DNA of 64,000 nucleotides from Magnaporthiopsis rhizophila (lineage: Eukaryota; Ascomycota; Sordariomycetes; Magnaporthales; Magnaporthaceae). Position 1 is the first letter of the stretch; each line of letters opens with the position of its first letter. Below the pieces are notes generated by a model that was not told where the DNA came from, made no database searches, and worked only from the letters and a program-made list of their open reading frames with translations. This document shows, one piece after another, positions 9,760-21,853 of this stretch. The stretch lies in contig PYSS01000087.1 of NCBI GenBank assembly GCA_003049465.1, positions 1-64,000 of the forward strand, in the 5' to 3' direction. The position numbers and the translations under genes are program-made.

Positions 9760-11477
9760 TTACTGTAGTGTTCGTCCCCTAGCGGCCTCAGGAAACCGTC
9801 GACGTTCGTAAAATGCAGGGGAAGCTGGCGGGTCTCGGGCCGTTGGCCATTTTTGGCCGACGAGTTGGCCCTGTAGAGCCAGTTGGTCGACACGTCGTCG
9901 GGACGTTGCCGCTTGCCGCTTGCCGTTTGCGTTCAACGGCTTCTCAGCCCACAGATACCTGGGGCTGTTGGGATCCAGACAAACGTGCTCGTCGGGCGGG
10001 CCAGGGAGTATCATCGGCGGTTGCTTGTATGCGTCCACTTGCATATGGGGTGGTGGTGGTGGTGGTGGCGGTGGTGCCTGCATCGCGTCCTGTGTCACTA
10101 GTGTGCTAATTCCTGGTAGCTTGAGTGAGGTAGAGACCGTGCTTCTATGGTCATCCGCTTTGACGTATTCGTGTGCCGACAGCGGCGTCGAAGACCGGTC
10201 ACAGTAGTTGGTGACGGTTGACAAGCGGCGGCCATCGCTGACGAAGCTATCACGTCGCGGCGACGGATTGTAGAGCCGTTGCTGCGCGTCCACCGGATGC
10301 AACGAGGGCCTGCGGTCCGTATGTGATACCGGGGTCGGCGGCTGAGGCTGTCCGTAGGCCGGGTGTTGGTGTTGCGAGTACGAGGGAGACTGGGGAGGAG
10401 CCGGCGACGCGTGGCCGCTGCTGCTCGGTGGCGGCGGTGGAGCGTAGTGTGGGCGAGGAGGAGCTACATGCTGAGGCGCTCCGTTATATCCCACGTGGTT
10501 CGACGGTGGTGGCGGGGGCGGCGGCACCTGGGACTGGAACCCGGGTGGTGGTGGCCTGAAGTCGGCGTCGGACGGCCTGCGCGAGGGGTCGCCTCCGGTT
10601 GGCGGGCCGCGGTCGGTGCTGCCGCTCATGGACCTGCCGCGGTAGTCCTTGGGGGCGACGTCGGGGGTCTGTGACCGATGCCGTCGCGAGACGTCACCTT
10701 CGCCGGCGTCACCGGGCTTGCCGTCGCGCCTCCTCATACGGACGTCGCGCCGTATCCTGACGCGCGTGCCCTGCTCGGCCATGGTGCGGCTGAGCGACGT
10801 GCTCGTGGCCAGGCCGGGGAACTTCTTGGCGCTGTAGACGGTGAAGTCGGCCGATTTGAGCTCCATGCGCCAGTCGAACGAGGCGCCCTGGGGCTCGCCG
10901 TTGTCGGGGTCCTTGTCGGCGTCGTCCTTGGTCTCCTCGTACAGGTTGAAGGCGAGTTTGTAGCGGCCCTCGTGGCGGACCGACAGATCGGGGAACAGAA
11001 AGTAGCCGGCCTCCTGTGGCCGGTCGAGGTAGGCCATACCTGAGACGGGCATGCCGGTCAAGACGGGTGTTGTGCTCGGTGGGGGCGGCTGGCCGCGGGC
11101 GTGGGCGATGACACGGGCGTTTTCGAGCGTGGCGAAGAGGAAGAAGTTGGCATTGTAGGTGAAGGTGATGTCACGGGCCTGGTCGCGCCGAGGACCCTCG
11201 AAGATGCGAAGCTCGACGACGGGAGGCGGGTCGACAGGACGGCGATCCGAGGTAGCTGCGTGCGCCGGGGGGAGGCCAAACGTCAGTTCGATTCTTACTG
11301 TCCCGGCCCCTGGAGGGTCCTGTGTCCGGTGCGTGACCTACATTTGGGACCCGATCCGCAGGCGCGCGCTCGCTCAGGCTGCTGTATCACGTCGAGCTGG
11401 TAGAATAGGCGACGGCCGCCTTTGGTCGTTCGCTCGATCATGACAGCCGAGCTTTGCGGCATCGTGTCTGGCTCCAT
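9760..11477 (-). CDS. veA: Velvet-domain regulator VeA
   Basis: Global regulator of development and secondary metabolism. In the family VeA binds VelB and LaeA and shuttles to the nucleus. Two exons: 11477-11342 and 11255-9760, with a 86-bp intron (GTAGGT...CAG), giving 543 residues. The velvet domain is unmistakable: QQPERARACGSGPK at the end of exon 1, DRRPVDPPPVVELRIFEGP at the start of exon 2, then MAYLDRPQEAGYFLFPDLSV, KKFPGLATSTSLSR and RRDVRMRRR. A long Pro/Gln-rich disordered region follows, with SPRYLWAEKPLNANGKRQ near the C-terminus, typical of VeA. After KRQ the frame becomes Arg-rich and unlike VeA, next to a 7-bp triplication at 9906-9926; the +1 alternative frame looks more protein-like and runs to a TGA at 9723-9725 (see findings). 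Start at 11477 precedes the conserved RLFYQLDVIQQPE segment; the in-frame Met at codon 13 is an alternative. Confidence 0.93.
9906..9926. repeat. 7-bp tandem repeat inside veA
   Basis: Three head-to-tail copies of TTGCCGC (the last ends in T) lie in the veA coding region. On the coding strand this is ACGGCAA GCGGCAA GCGGCAA. A change of one unit shifts the reading frame of the last about 55 codons. Confidence 0.9.
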
Positions 11478-14400
11478 CTGCGCCAGTGAGGGCCCTCACT
11501 CCTTTATTCGCTTGCGATGATGACCAGTAATTGTCAGCGAAAGGCTTGCTTGCTTCTCGCACTCCTTTTTTTTCGCGCCACGATGTTCAGATGAGAGGGA
11601 ATCCGAATTCGGTTTCCGTCCAGGAAGTGGATTGATTGGGCCTGTCCCGGATATCAGAGACGACGAAGGGTGGGATTCCTCCAGGGGCACCAACCAACAA
11701 AAGGCAGAAAATACCGGACCGCGGCGTGACGAGCTGTGTTGTAGGAAGGAATGATGAGCACGTCAGCGGGCAATTGGCTCGACAGGCAGACGCTGTCTTT
11801 CCAGTGCTGTCGATTCCCAGCTGACGATGCGATGAGCGAACGGGTGAGGTGGAGAAAGGTGGTGGGTGCGGCGCGTGGGAGGTCGAGGGAATGAAAGATA
11901 AAGGCGAGGAGCTGGGTTTGTGGTCAGGGCGGGCAGCACCCCCCGACCTATGGGCACAGGCTAGCCGGGACAAATCTCGCGCAGAGAGGGGACCCAGGGC
12001 CGTGGACCGGGGGGAGCCAGGCAGGTGGGAATTGCTGGGCGGGATGAGGAGATGGGGGCGGTCCCGTTTTTTCGGGACCGGGGATGGCAAAGAGTCAGGC
12101 GGCCGGCAGGCATGGCTGCAGACTTACACAGGGAAAAACCCACACTGTTCGGGGTACGTACCTCCAGGTACCTACCTGTGTTGGATGCACCTAGCTGCGT
12201 TCTGAACTGTCAATGCAGCCTTGCTCATCTTTTGGCTTTTCTACCAGCAAAACCTAATGGCTGACGTCTATAAGGAGTCGCTCCTTGGGACAGACAGGCT
12301 GGTGATGGCGAAGCGTGCAGAGTGGCAGTGGAGGGGAGGGGCCCGCCCAGCTGCCGCTGCCGACGGCTGCCAACGAACGCGCGTGCCAGAAGGCAGTGCG
12401 CTGATGCAAAAAGAGGAGCTGTGGCCGCCCGGGGCGAGTGCGTGGTTGCCCGTGTCGAGAGCGCTGCAGCAGGAACCGATCGCCGGGATCTGCTCCAGTC
12501 CCCAGCGTCAAAAGGGGTGAATGGATCCGACAAGCTGTGGCCCAACCAAACGGAACAGGCCCTATCGAGGCGAGGGCCCCCCTGTTTCCTGATTTGGACT
12601 AGCGCAGGGCGGCAAGGCTCAACCGCCACGAACCACCAGATGTGATGCGCGCGCAAGCCCTGCTCGGTGCTACGACATTAAGGCGCAGAAATGGAGCCGG
12701 CGTTCCAGTTGTCGGTCGGTAGCTCCCAAAGAAACCTTTGCTGGCTCTGTTTGCTGGTGTCGTTCTGAAGTTAACGCGAGGAGGGGCTTTATTTTTTATT
12801 TTTTAACCTACCAACTGGAGGGGCGACGAAAAAAGAACAAGGGCCGCCGACGGGGGATTGTCGGGTTGTGGGCGCGCTGGGTTCCGTTCGGTCTTCGATG
12901 GTCCCCACAAGCGGGCCCCCATCGATGTTTCCTTGTCCCGGCAAGAGCGTGCTGCTGGGTCGGGTCCAGCACTGCAAGATGATGCTAGCGACACCCCTGT
13001 GGGCGGGGACGGACAGCAGGCGACAAGGCAGAAGCAGCACAAACCGACCAACCACAAGACCCCAGGTGGAACCAGCTGCGGCCAATCAGGCAGGTGTGGA
13101 TCCTCCTGGGCCAGGATACCGGGAGGGGTGGGTTAGGCTGGTTCGGACGGATTGGCGTGATTGGCTCTGCTTAACTGGGTGTGGTGCAGTAGCAGCCAAG
13201 CGGCAGCGGCGTGTGGGCCTGCAACGGTCATCCCAGTTCGAATACCGCAAAATCGAACGATGGTTTTGATTTCTTTTTTTTTTTTCCTCGTCACCCGCCT
13301 CCGACCATTCGGCCGGTTTTTTTTCGGACGAGTTGGCAGGCAGGCCCTTGAGAGTGCGGTGCCAGCAACTCGGGTCGACAGACGCAAATCCCCATTTGCC
13401 TTTTTTGCTTCTGTTACCCGCCAAGACGGAACAAATTTTGTTTTGCTATTTGTGCCTTTTCCCGTTGAATTATGTTTGATCGCTATTTCTATTTTTATTT
13501 CTATTTTTCATCCTCAAGTCTGACGTCTCGTTGGCGCATTCTATTACCGCCGCCTTCGAGGCTAGACTCGCTGGCAGACACCTTTGGGCACCACAAGTGT
13601 GTTTTTAAAGCAGGGAGTGGGCGCCAAAATTGACCAGGCCGGCTGGGCCATAATTTGAGACAGGACTCGCCCGGCGGCTTGGCGTTGGCGTCTGTGCTGT
13701 CTTGCACCCCGGGATTTTACGGCAGGCACGCGGCAAGGGAGGGCTTTCCCGCCGCTCGTCCATTTGGCCCCCCGTCTAGCAAGCGCTAAAGAGGTCCTTT
13801 GCAGAAGCGTGAAGCGCTAGGTAAATCCCGACCAGCTTAGGCGAGCCACTCGGTGTGCGTACTAGTGAATAAGCTAGAAGGTAGCTAGAGGGTTTGGAGT
13901 TTGGCGTTTGCTTTGCCCCATTTCCCTTCGGTCCCGAGTGCGGATATTGGCATTTCGAGAAGACTACCTAGCTCCCCATTTTTGCACTGCCAGGATTTGC
14001 GAGCCGTCCATTCGGGAATTGAGAGCGAACTGGCTGGCCATTTCATTTCAAGCTTGAATACGGCAAGGCCAGGGCGGCGCGGGCGCGGGTATTGCTCTTC
14101 CTCTTTGACTGCCTTTTTCCAGGCGCCAAGGGGGAGCCATCAGCCCATTCGTGGGGATCAACCCCGGAGCTGAAAAGGCTGGATTTGACCGAGGGTGCGC
14201 CGAAGAAACCTTGGTTCAGACACACACACTGACCACACCCATTTTCCCCCAGCGGCCCACGCGGTCTGAGCAATTATGGGACCCAGTCCCATTGATCCAT
14301 CACCCCTCGTGTGCTCCTCCTCCACATCGCCTGCCCGCAGGATGATATGAAAAGGCAGCTCAATTACGGAACGGACACGCAAAAAAAAGGGGGACCACCC

Positions 14401-17400
14401 GCCAAAATACGCGTGTGGGTCAACGATCAGACCTGTCAGGGCCTGTCAAAGCGGGAGGGCAGAATTGGCGTGTGCTTGCTACGAGGTTGCAGCAAAAATA
14501 AAGAACGCAGGATCTCCTTGGGTCTTGTTTCGCTCTGCTCGGATTGACAGGTTCTGCCTGCAGCCGGCGCAACCGGGTTACCAGCTGGCTGGATAGCATT
14601 AAAAAAAGAAAAAACCAAAACAGCACGCGCCCGCGCCAAGCAAAAGACAAGACATGATTGCGTTGGCAGCCCGCCCGTGGGTTTGGTTTGTGGGATTTCC
14701 AGATTTTCAACCAACTTCCGTCATCATTCCTTGTCGCGCGTGTTTAAATCAAACGTCGGGTTCTTGTCTTTCCCGAGGGAAATGCCCCACGGCGTCGGTT
14801 GCTGGGAATCCGGCTTCTTTTTCCCTCTTTTACACTCACTCTCTCCCTCCCTCTTTCGCCAGCCACGCCAAAGGGATGGGTAGATGGTGGAGGAGAGAGA
14901 CACAGTGGCACAGCCAGGCACCCCGCTCAGCGGTTACCCAATGTGATCCATACGTCAGCCAATGGTGGGCCAGATGATGCCCCAACTGCCGACGAGACGC
15001 TCTCCCTTCTTCCAATCCTCGACGGGAATTATTCTCCGCCAGGTAAACCCGAATCCAGCACAACGCTCAACACCCCCTTCAGTTTAACCCCAATACCATA
15101 CCAAAAGAAAATCTGACACGAGACCAGTCCTCGTGGATGGTGAATGGAGGTCGGGTCTTCTTTGCGGTAACACACCAGATCCGCTCTTGCTACCATGACA
15201 TCCTGCCGTTGTGCCACCTGGTAATCAACATCCTCACCCCGTCCAATCTGCCTTGTCGCACCCGACGGTCCCACCTTTCCATGCCCATGCCCCCCGCATC
15301 CTTCACTGATTGGGACCAGACCCAATGATGAACCCAGCTGGCAATGTGGACAAATGTCTGTCTTAGGTAGCAAGTTGGCAGTGGGTGCACCGCGGGCTTT
15401 CTTGGGGAAACAAAAAACGAATCCTGTTATCGGTACCCGCTCTTTTTGGCGACGGAGGCGCCGTGGCTGGCCACATGCCCGTAGTCTTTACCGGATAGGT
15501 GTCCTCCGTCACCCGTGCCCATCCCAGACCCGTGAACTCTGCCTGGGCCCCTGTTTCTTGCGAATGCGTGTCAAACGGCTCCCAGCATCTGGACGCCCTC
15601 CGCATTCGTTTTCTCATGCATGTACGACAACAGATGGGGCCATTTATAAACCAGACCGGACTATCGGCCGACTGACTGTCTCTACACAACCTGCTGGGTG
15701 CTGAAGGCGGTCCGACTGTCCCCGCGCCTCTCGCTCGTCTCAATATCACCTAGTCCCATGTCGTGTAACCTCCAATCTCTCGTGTCGAGTGCCAGCAACT
15801 CCAGGCCCGGGCGGTTCTATGTAGTTCGAATCTTGTATGAGCAAAAAGGAGGAGGCAAGACAGAGACAGATGTGAGCATTGCTGCCCAACGGGCATTGCG
15901 GCCACCCGCTCCGACAATCGGCGCTGCGAAGGGCAAAGCAGGGACCCGACAAACACGACAGAACAAAGGAACAAACAAAAAAAAAACATTGGACGGTCAT
16001 GTAACATAGTGTAGATGGATGGAAACGTGCATGTGCATCAAGGCTCGCTGCGTTCCGACCCTCCCTGCTCTCGGCCGCGCATTCTCCGTTTTTTGGCCGC
16101 GTCTGTCGAGGCCAGCCCTCGGGAATTTTTGCCTCCCTCGACTCGTCCTCGCCTCGACCAGCTCGCACGACAGACAGGCCGGCATAGGCACTGTAACCAA
16201 ATCTGTATCTGTCTCTCTCTCACCCGCCCACGATCCCCATCGGCCGCTATGCAAGTTGCCGCCGGCCCTTGCGCTTACATGGGAGGCACGAAGTTGGGGA
16301 GAACGGGAGACAGGCGCACACGTAAGGGTCGAGAGGTCAGCTGGGAGGTTGAAGAAAGGAAGGGGAATACTGGCCATGTCTCTATTCACCCCTACACGCC
16401 TTCAAACAGGTACCTCCTATTTGATAAAACAGCTAGGAACAAAATCCATCTTCCCACACAGTGATGCCACACGGCCGGGCCGTTGGCCGAGCAAGTGCGC
16501 ATACAAACGCAAGGAAGAAGGTGCTTTTTTGTTCCCGCCGTCTCACAGAGACCATCGACACCTCATCCCACGACCTCGTCCCCTAAGACAAAGAAAGAAC
16601 CCAGCCGTCCGCAAACCCGCCCGTTCGCCCACCGGCGTCCCCCGTCCCAGCTCACGCTCAGGGCCGAAAGAAGAAAAGAACAAGAAAGGAAAGTTGGAGT
16701 GCAGCGAGGCAAAAGCGGGAAGTGGCGGCGGGTGCAAAAAAGGAACAGGACTAAAGAGCAAGAACACAATACCCAGCCAACCCGAATCCCAAAACTGAAA
16801 AATCCGACACAACCCCTGACTCCTCTACGTCCGCGTGGGACGGACGGACGGGACGAGGTCCTTGTCCCATTATCCCTTTCGGCTGGGTCTTTCTGTACGT
16901 ATTTTTTTTTTGTTGTTGTCTCTTCCTTCTCCTCGGGCTCCTCCGCGCCATCTATTCCCTGATCTGTTTTGCTCGCATTGCCTGCCCCGAAACACATCCC
17001 TCTTGCGTCGAGGGTCGTACATTGTCTCATGTCGGGCCGGCGGATGGATGGAACAAAAAAGGTCAAAAAAGAAGGGGCAGATGAAGAGTGCGTGCGGGTG
17101 GGCTGGGGTTGTTTCGCTGCCTGCCCGGTCGGCCGCTCTCTGGGGGAATGGGGATGGGATGCTCAATAAAAAAAAAAGCGTCCAGTATTGTGTTTCCAGC
17201 AAGTTTCATCTCGTCACGGCTCATAATAGCAGCTCAGAAGACACCAGAGTCCAAAAATAGCGAGTGAATGGGTTAGATACCCGGTACCTACCTTACCTAG
17301 GCGGTGAAAGGGAGCACTGATGACGGGTCTGGCAGTCGTGCGGGAGATATCGGGTTTACGGAAAACACAGCATCGGCAACCGAACCAGTCGAAACCCGGC

Positions 17401-18106
17401 ATGGCGAGCGGGGAGAGCGAGACATGTTCACTTTAGCCTAGCTGCCTACCTACCTGCCTATGTAGGTAGACTGGAGGAGCCAGGATGCGCAGAAACACAG
17501 GCGTGTATTCACATGTGCTCGTCCTCGTGCTCACACACGCCCACCCGGCTGGGACTGCCCTATGCTCTCGCCCGCCTCGCCCGCCTCAGGTTGGTTATCG
17601 GGCAACGTGTCGATACGATGCCTCAGTTCCAACTCGGCAGAAGGAAACACGCTGTATATGATGAAACAACACTAGAATCCTAATAAAAAAAACCAATGGA
17701 CGACGAAGAACAAAACAAGGGGAAATCATGGGGCTGCAACAATAATACACGTTTAGCGATGAAAGAACAACAACACTGAGGCTAGAAAGTGATAGAAGCA
17801 GGGAGTTCGTAATAGGGGGCCAGGCCTTGCAATAGAATTGGGCTCATCAACATGGTGGTGACGGAATGGAGAAAGTACAATCGTAGAAGAAAGAACATGA
17901 TGGCGTCATCCCATCATGACAAGCAAGCAGCTACAAAGACAGTACTGCCGACATCGAGCAGTCTTCTCAACAAGAGTCCAGGTCATTGATGGACAGACTC
18001 GCCAGCTCGCCAAAACCCCGCCGAGATATTACTATACAGCCCCACTGGACAGGCAAAACAAGTACAGGCTGCCCATCCCCGGCGGCACTCACAAGTGCTG
18101 GCTTGT
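11478..18106. other. Long gene-free region upstream of veA
   Basis: About 6.6 kb in which no frame on either strand has a recognisable domain, convincing splice structure or consistent codon character. The longest, 16019-16798 plus, is chance-like. The sequence is not AT-rich or obviously repetitive. It carries recurring GGTACCTACCT/AGGTAGGT-type motifs (near 12160-12180, 17281-17300, 17446-17470) and T-rich runs near 13267-13290. It may hold the veA promoter and a long 5' leader, an unannotated noncoding RNA, or the 3' UTR of vid28 at its far end. Confidence 0.5.
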
Positions 18107-18409
18107 CTACGCCCACCCTGAATTTTGATCATCGGTGTTGATCTCGTCATCGTCGCCGCCTTCTCCGCCAGCCGCCGCATATCCGCCCGGCGGGAGAGAT
18201 GATGGCCACGGCACGTAAAGCCCGTTTTGCATGGTCCCTACAACCATATGGGACGACGGAGGCGGCCTGAGGGCCATGTCGGCCCCTGCGAGGCTGGCCA
18301 GTGTAGCTTCCTGATCCTGCTCCTCAATCTCGTGCTCCTCCTCGTCGCCACCCTCGTACCAGGGCGAGTCGATCGAGGACAGGGCAGGCGACGGCGCCCG
18401 GCCGGGCTC
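18107..18409 (-). other. In-frame open extension beyond the vid28 stop
   Basis: Directly after the vid28 TAG, in the same frame, 100 sense codons run to the next TAG at 18107-18109. They have clear protein character: SPALSSIDSPWYEGGDEEE, then an acidic stretch, then MQNGLYVPWPSSLPPGGY. This is not the composition of a 3' UTR. It could be readthrough sequence, the remains of a longer ancestral C-terminus cut by a point mutation, or a region joined by a 69-nt alternative intron (GTGCGC in DVRERA to CACTAG at the stop, a multiple of three). Confidence 0.6.
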
Positions 18410-21400
18410 CTAGTGGCCGAGGCCGCCCGCGCCGCCCTGCTTCATCTGCCAGACGGCGCCCTTTGCGCGCTCGCGCACGTCGAGGTCCGCGTCCTCCTGC
18501 TGCAGCGACTCGAGCCGGCCCATGAGCCCGAGCCGCCTGAGCTCCTCGGCCCGCCGCTCCGACGCCTGCGTGTCGGCCCCGTCGTCGCGCCACGTCAGGT
18601 TGCTGATGAGGTGGCAGAGCGCCACGCGCACCTCCTTGTCGCGGCTCGCAAACTGCCGGCCCAGCAGCTGCAGCAGGTCCGTCTGCGCAATCACCAGCTG
18701 CCGGTGCCGCGGCACGCTGGCCGCGATGTGCACCAGGATGCAGATGACCGCCTCGATCACCTTGGCCTGCGGGTACAGCACGCGCGAGTGTGCCTGCTGC
18801 TGCTGGTGGTGCTGCGGCTGCTGCCCTTGCTCCAGCGTCGACGACGACGACGGCGACGGTCGCCTGTTGAACGGGTGCAGCACCTTGTGCCGCAGCTTGG
18901 ACGCCAGGATATCAAACAGGCGATCCTGCCCCAGCTCGCTGAACAGGTAGTCGATCATCTCGGCCGTGTCCTGCGGGTAGTCGCTGCTGGCGCCGGCCGC
19001 GCCACCGCCGCCCGAGGTGGACGTAGTGATGAGGTTTCGTATGAAGTTGAGCCCCTGTTCCTGTATCGCCAGGTCGTCACTCCTGGCTTTGCGCTGCGGA
19101 TTAAGCTCCGCGTCGCGCAGCGCTGCCAACTTGACCTCGGCCCGCCGTAGCCGGCCCGTCCGGCTGCGCTCGTGGCTAACCCTGGGCGAGGCGGCGCCTG
19201 GGCCGCGGAGGAGAGATGAGGACGGGGTCGAGGTCCCGGTCCAGTGCTTGCCGCTGCCCGTCTCCTCCTCGTCCTCATCCTCGTCTGGGTGGTCCATCTC
19301 CACGTCTTCGTCCATGTCGTCGCCCGCCGATGACGCACCCGTCCCTGGGTGCTTTTCCTGCTTACTCCTCGAGTAGAGTGCTTCGTCTTCTGTATCGTCG
19401 CAAATCAGCTGCACCAGCCATCCTGGCTGCAGCTCGTCCAGGCATGCCCTCTTCATCTCGAGCCTGAGTCCGTGGACGTAGTGCTTGAGAGCCCAGAGCG
19501 CATTTAGCCTCAGATCGGCGTTCGTGGAGTGGGCATGTCTGCAGAGGATTCTCATTATCCCGAGTTCCGTGTACCGCTGTGGAAAAGAGGTGTCAGTAAG
19601 AGTGAACCAAGAATCGGCGCTCTATAGGGGGTATAAACGGACGAGCAAGAGCACATACCTCGCGCATAGGACTAAACTCGACGACCAGATTACAGACGGC
19701 CCCGGTAGCGGCGATTTGAACCTCGATGTCGTGGTGGGTCAGGAGCCGAACCAGGGGCTCTGTGACCCCTGCGTCCTGGAGGGTGGTGCGCACGATGGAT
19801 ACGGACCGTGCTAGAATCTTGATGGTGTGGCAAGCCGCAATGAGGACGCCGGAAGTGTTGCGACCGAAAGTCGAGCCCGCCGATGCCTCCTCTGAGCTGT
19901 CCGAGCCCTTTGTCGGGGCCTTCGCAGCTGCTGAACGTTGACTTGCGCTAACACCCGGCTTCGCAGGGAGCTCCGCAAGGGACTCGACGATGTACGGGAC
20001 GGCATCTTGATCGCAGACGTGCTTGCGATATTCATTCTTAAATGAGACTAGCGACGCGAGTGCCTTCAGTGCGCACTCCCTGAGCCTGGTACGGTGCATG
20101 TGTAGCGGCGGCTGGCCTTGGTGGGCACTGGACAATGCATCCAGGATATCTGCCTCCTCTGCAGGGGAGGGACTCCACAGCTTCAAGCCCCCGTCGCGAG
20201 GCTTGATGGGCTCATAAGCGTCCTTGAGCAGTTTGCAGACTGTCTCGACCGCGCCGCACTGGAAGGCTGCCTTTTGTAATATCTCGCTGTCTGCGATTAG
20301 ACGCGCCAGCACAGTCAGCACGCGCTCCGTCGTCTCCCACCGAGCCGCAGTCTCGTAGTCCACCCATGCCGAGACGGCGGTGCCCGGTCTGTCATTGTCG
20401 TTTAGCAGGTGTGTGAGCAAGGGGACCACCAGCGATCCTAGCGCAGCTTCCCTGTATCTGCCGGCAAAGCCGGCCTTGTACAGCGAGGTCAGGACGTCGG
20501 CGGCAGAGAGACTCTCGGCGCCGCGGCGGTCCGCCGCAAGTCGTATCAGCCACGGTATCAGCGGGACCTCTGGATCCTCGCCCCCGCTAGTCTCGCTGCC
20601 ACTCGAGTTCGGCGCAAGGCGCGACGAATCCCAGCTTGAGAGATTTGTTCCTGACCTGCTCGTCCCGAGCCGGCCGGAAGAGTAGTCCCTCGTGAAACCG
20701 AGAGGTGGGAAGGGTGAAATCTGGGGCGGGGCTCCCTTAAGCTGGCCTGGCACGATTGGAAGCAGGAAATCGATGGCGCCGAGCTGTGGTGGCCGTGAGC
20801 TGCCCAGACCTGCGGCGTCAAGGGCGTCCCAAGCTGCACGCGTGTCCTTGGCTGGCGGGGTGAAGTCAAGATTCGGGAAGACGGCAAGGATAGAGGGCGA
20901 GTATAGGAGCATGCATGCGCGCAGCCTCGAATCGGCAACCACGGCGCAAATCGCGTCCAGGATGCCAGCCAGGCTCAGGCCGGCGGGGGCAGGGGCTGGC
21001 ATAGCCTCGGCAAGCCCCTCATTTTGCGCGACGACATCGGCCCCAGGGACGACCTCGCCGCGTGCAACAACGAAGCTGGCGAGCCTCGTGGCGAGCGCAT
21101 CGAGAATGCCAGCGTTGGCAATCTGGATCTGATGCCGCTCCTCGCGGCACAGAGCCGCGATCAGCCCTGCCGCAGCGTTGATCAGGCCTGTAGACGTCAT
21201 GGACGAGAGTGGGCTTGGAGGCGCAAGAATGCTGCATAGTGATTCGAGGTGCTGCTCGGAGAAGATCTCGTCGGCCAGAAGTGCAGTTTGCACTTGGCTT
21301 GTGGGCGACGCGAGCGACGCGGCATCGGTGAAAGACCGCAGGGCCTTGAGGGTGGCCAGCACAATGCGGGGGTGGTTGTCAACCGGGCAGAGATTCTCTA

Positions 21401-21853
21401 ACAGGGCTGGGAGTGCACCGGCAGCGTGAAGCGGAGTGAGAAAGGCGGGGCCTCCTGTTATTGCCGTCCACGGCGTTTCCTGTTAGTAAGTCTAAGCCGC
21501 ACCTGGAGGGAGATTCTACCACGTCGGGAGATCCGGGAAGGGGCAGGCATCCTACCATTGGCAAAGCTCGCCAGCAGCTGGATCGCCTGCAAGCGTACCT
21601 GCTCCTCTTCTGACAGCGGCCGGAGCGCTACCACATAGCCGCGTGTGCTCTTGCCGTTGAGCTTGGAAGGCGGCCTGGCCGAGAGCAGGATCACGACTAT
21701 GGGCTCAAGGACGCCATGCGCCACCCAGCGGTGCTGCTTCTGGATGTGGCCGACAACCTCGTTCTTGACTGAACGGAGAGCCGTCGTCTGCTCGGCACAG
21801 GTCCTTGCACTCTGGATGCTGGCCAGGATCGGCGGTGTCGGGACGCGCGCCAT
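18410..21853 (-). CDS. vid28: GID/CTLH complex armadillo subunit Vid28 (Gid5/ARMC8)
   Basis: Scaffold subunit of the GID ubiquitin ligase, which in yeast links the substrate receptor to the catalytic core and degrades gluconeogenic enzymes. Three exons: 21853-21556, 21454-19659 and 19576-18410 (introns 101 and 82 bp), giving 1086 residues. The N-terminus has the ARMC8 signature (LRSVKNEVVGHIQKQHRWV, HGVLEPIVVILLS). Armadillo-type repeats run through the protein, including EVQIAATGAVCNLVVEFSPM and NADLRLNALWALKHYVHGL, which joins across intron 2. The C-terminal armadillo segment is DLDVRERAKGAVWQMKQ. A low-complexity acidic and Gln-rich insert interrupts the last third. The frame stops at TAG 18410-18412, but the same frame continues open and protein-like to 18107 (see findings). 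Confidence 0.87.

Noticed and set aside
16019..16798. 259-codon plus-strand frame upstream of veA
   Set aside because: No domain, overlaps several other frames of similar length, with codon character of chance sequence.
18227..19150. 307-codon plus-strand frame
   Set aside because: Antisense shadow of vid28 exon 3; Leu/Arg/Val-rich with no domain, and the minus strand gives clear armadillo repeats.
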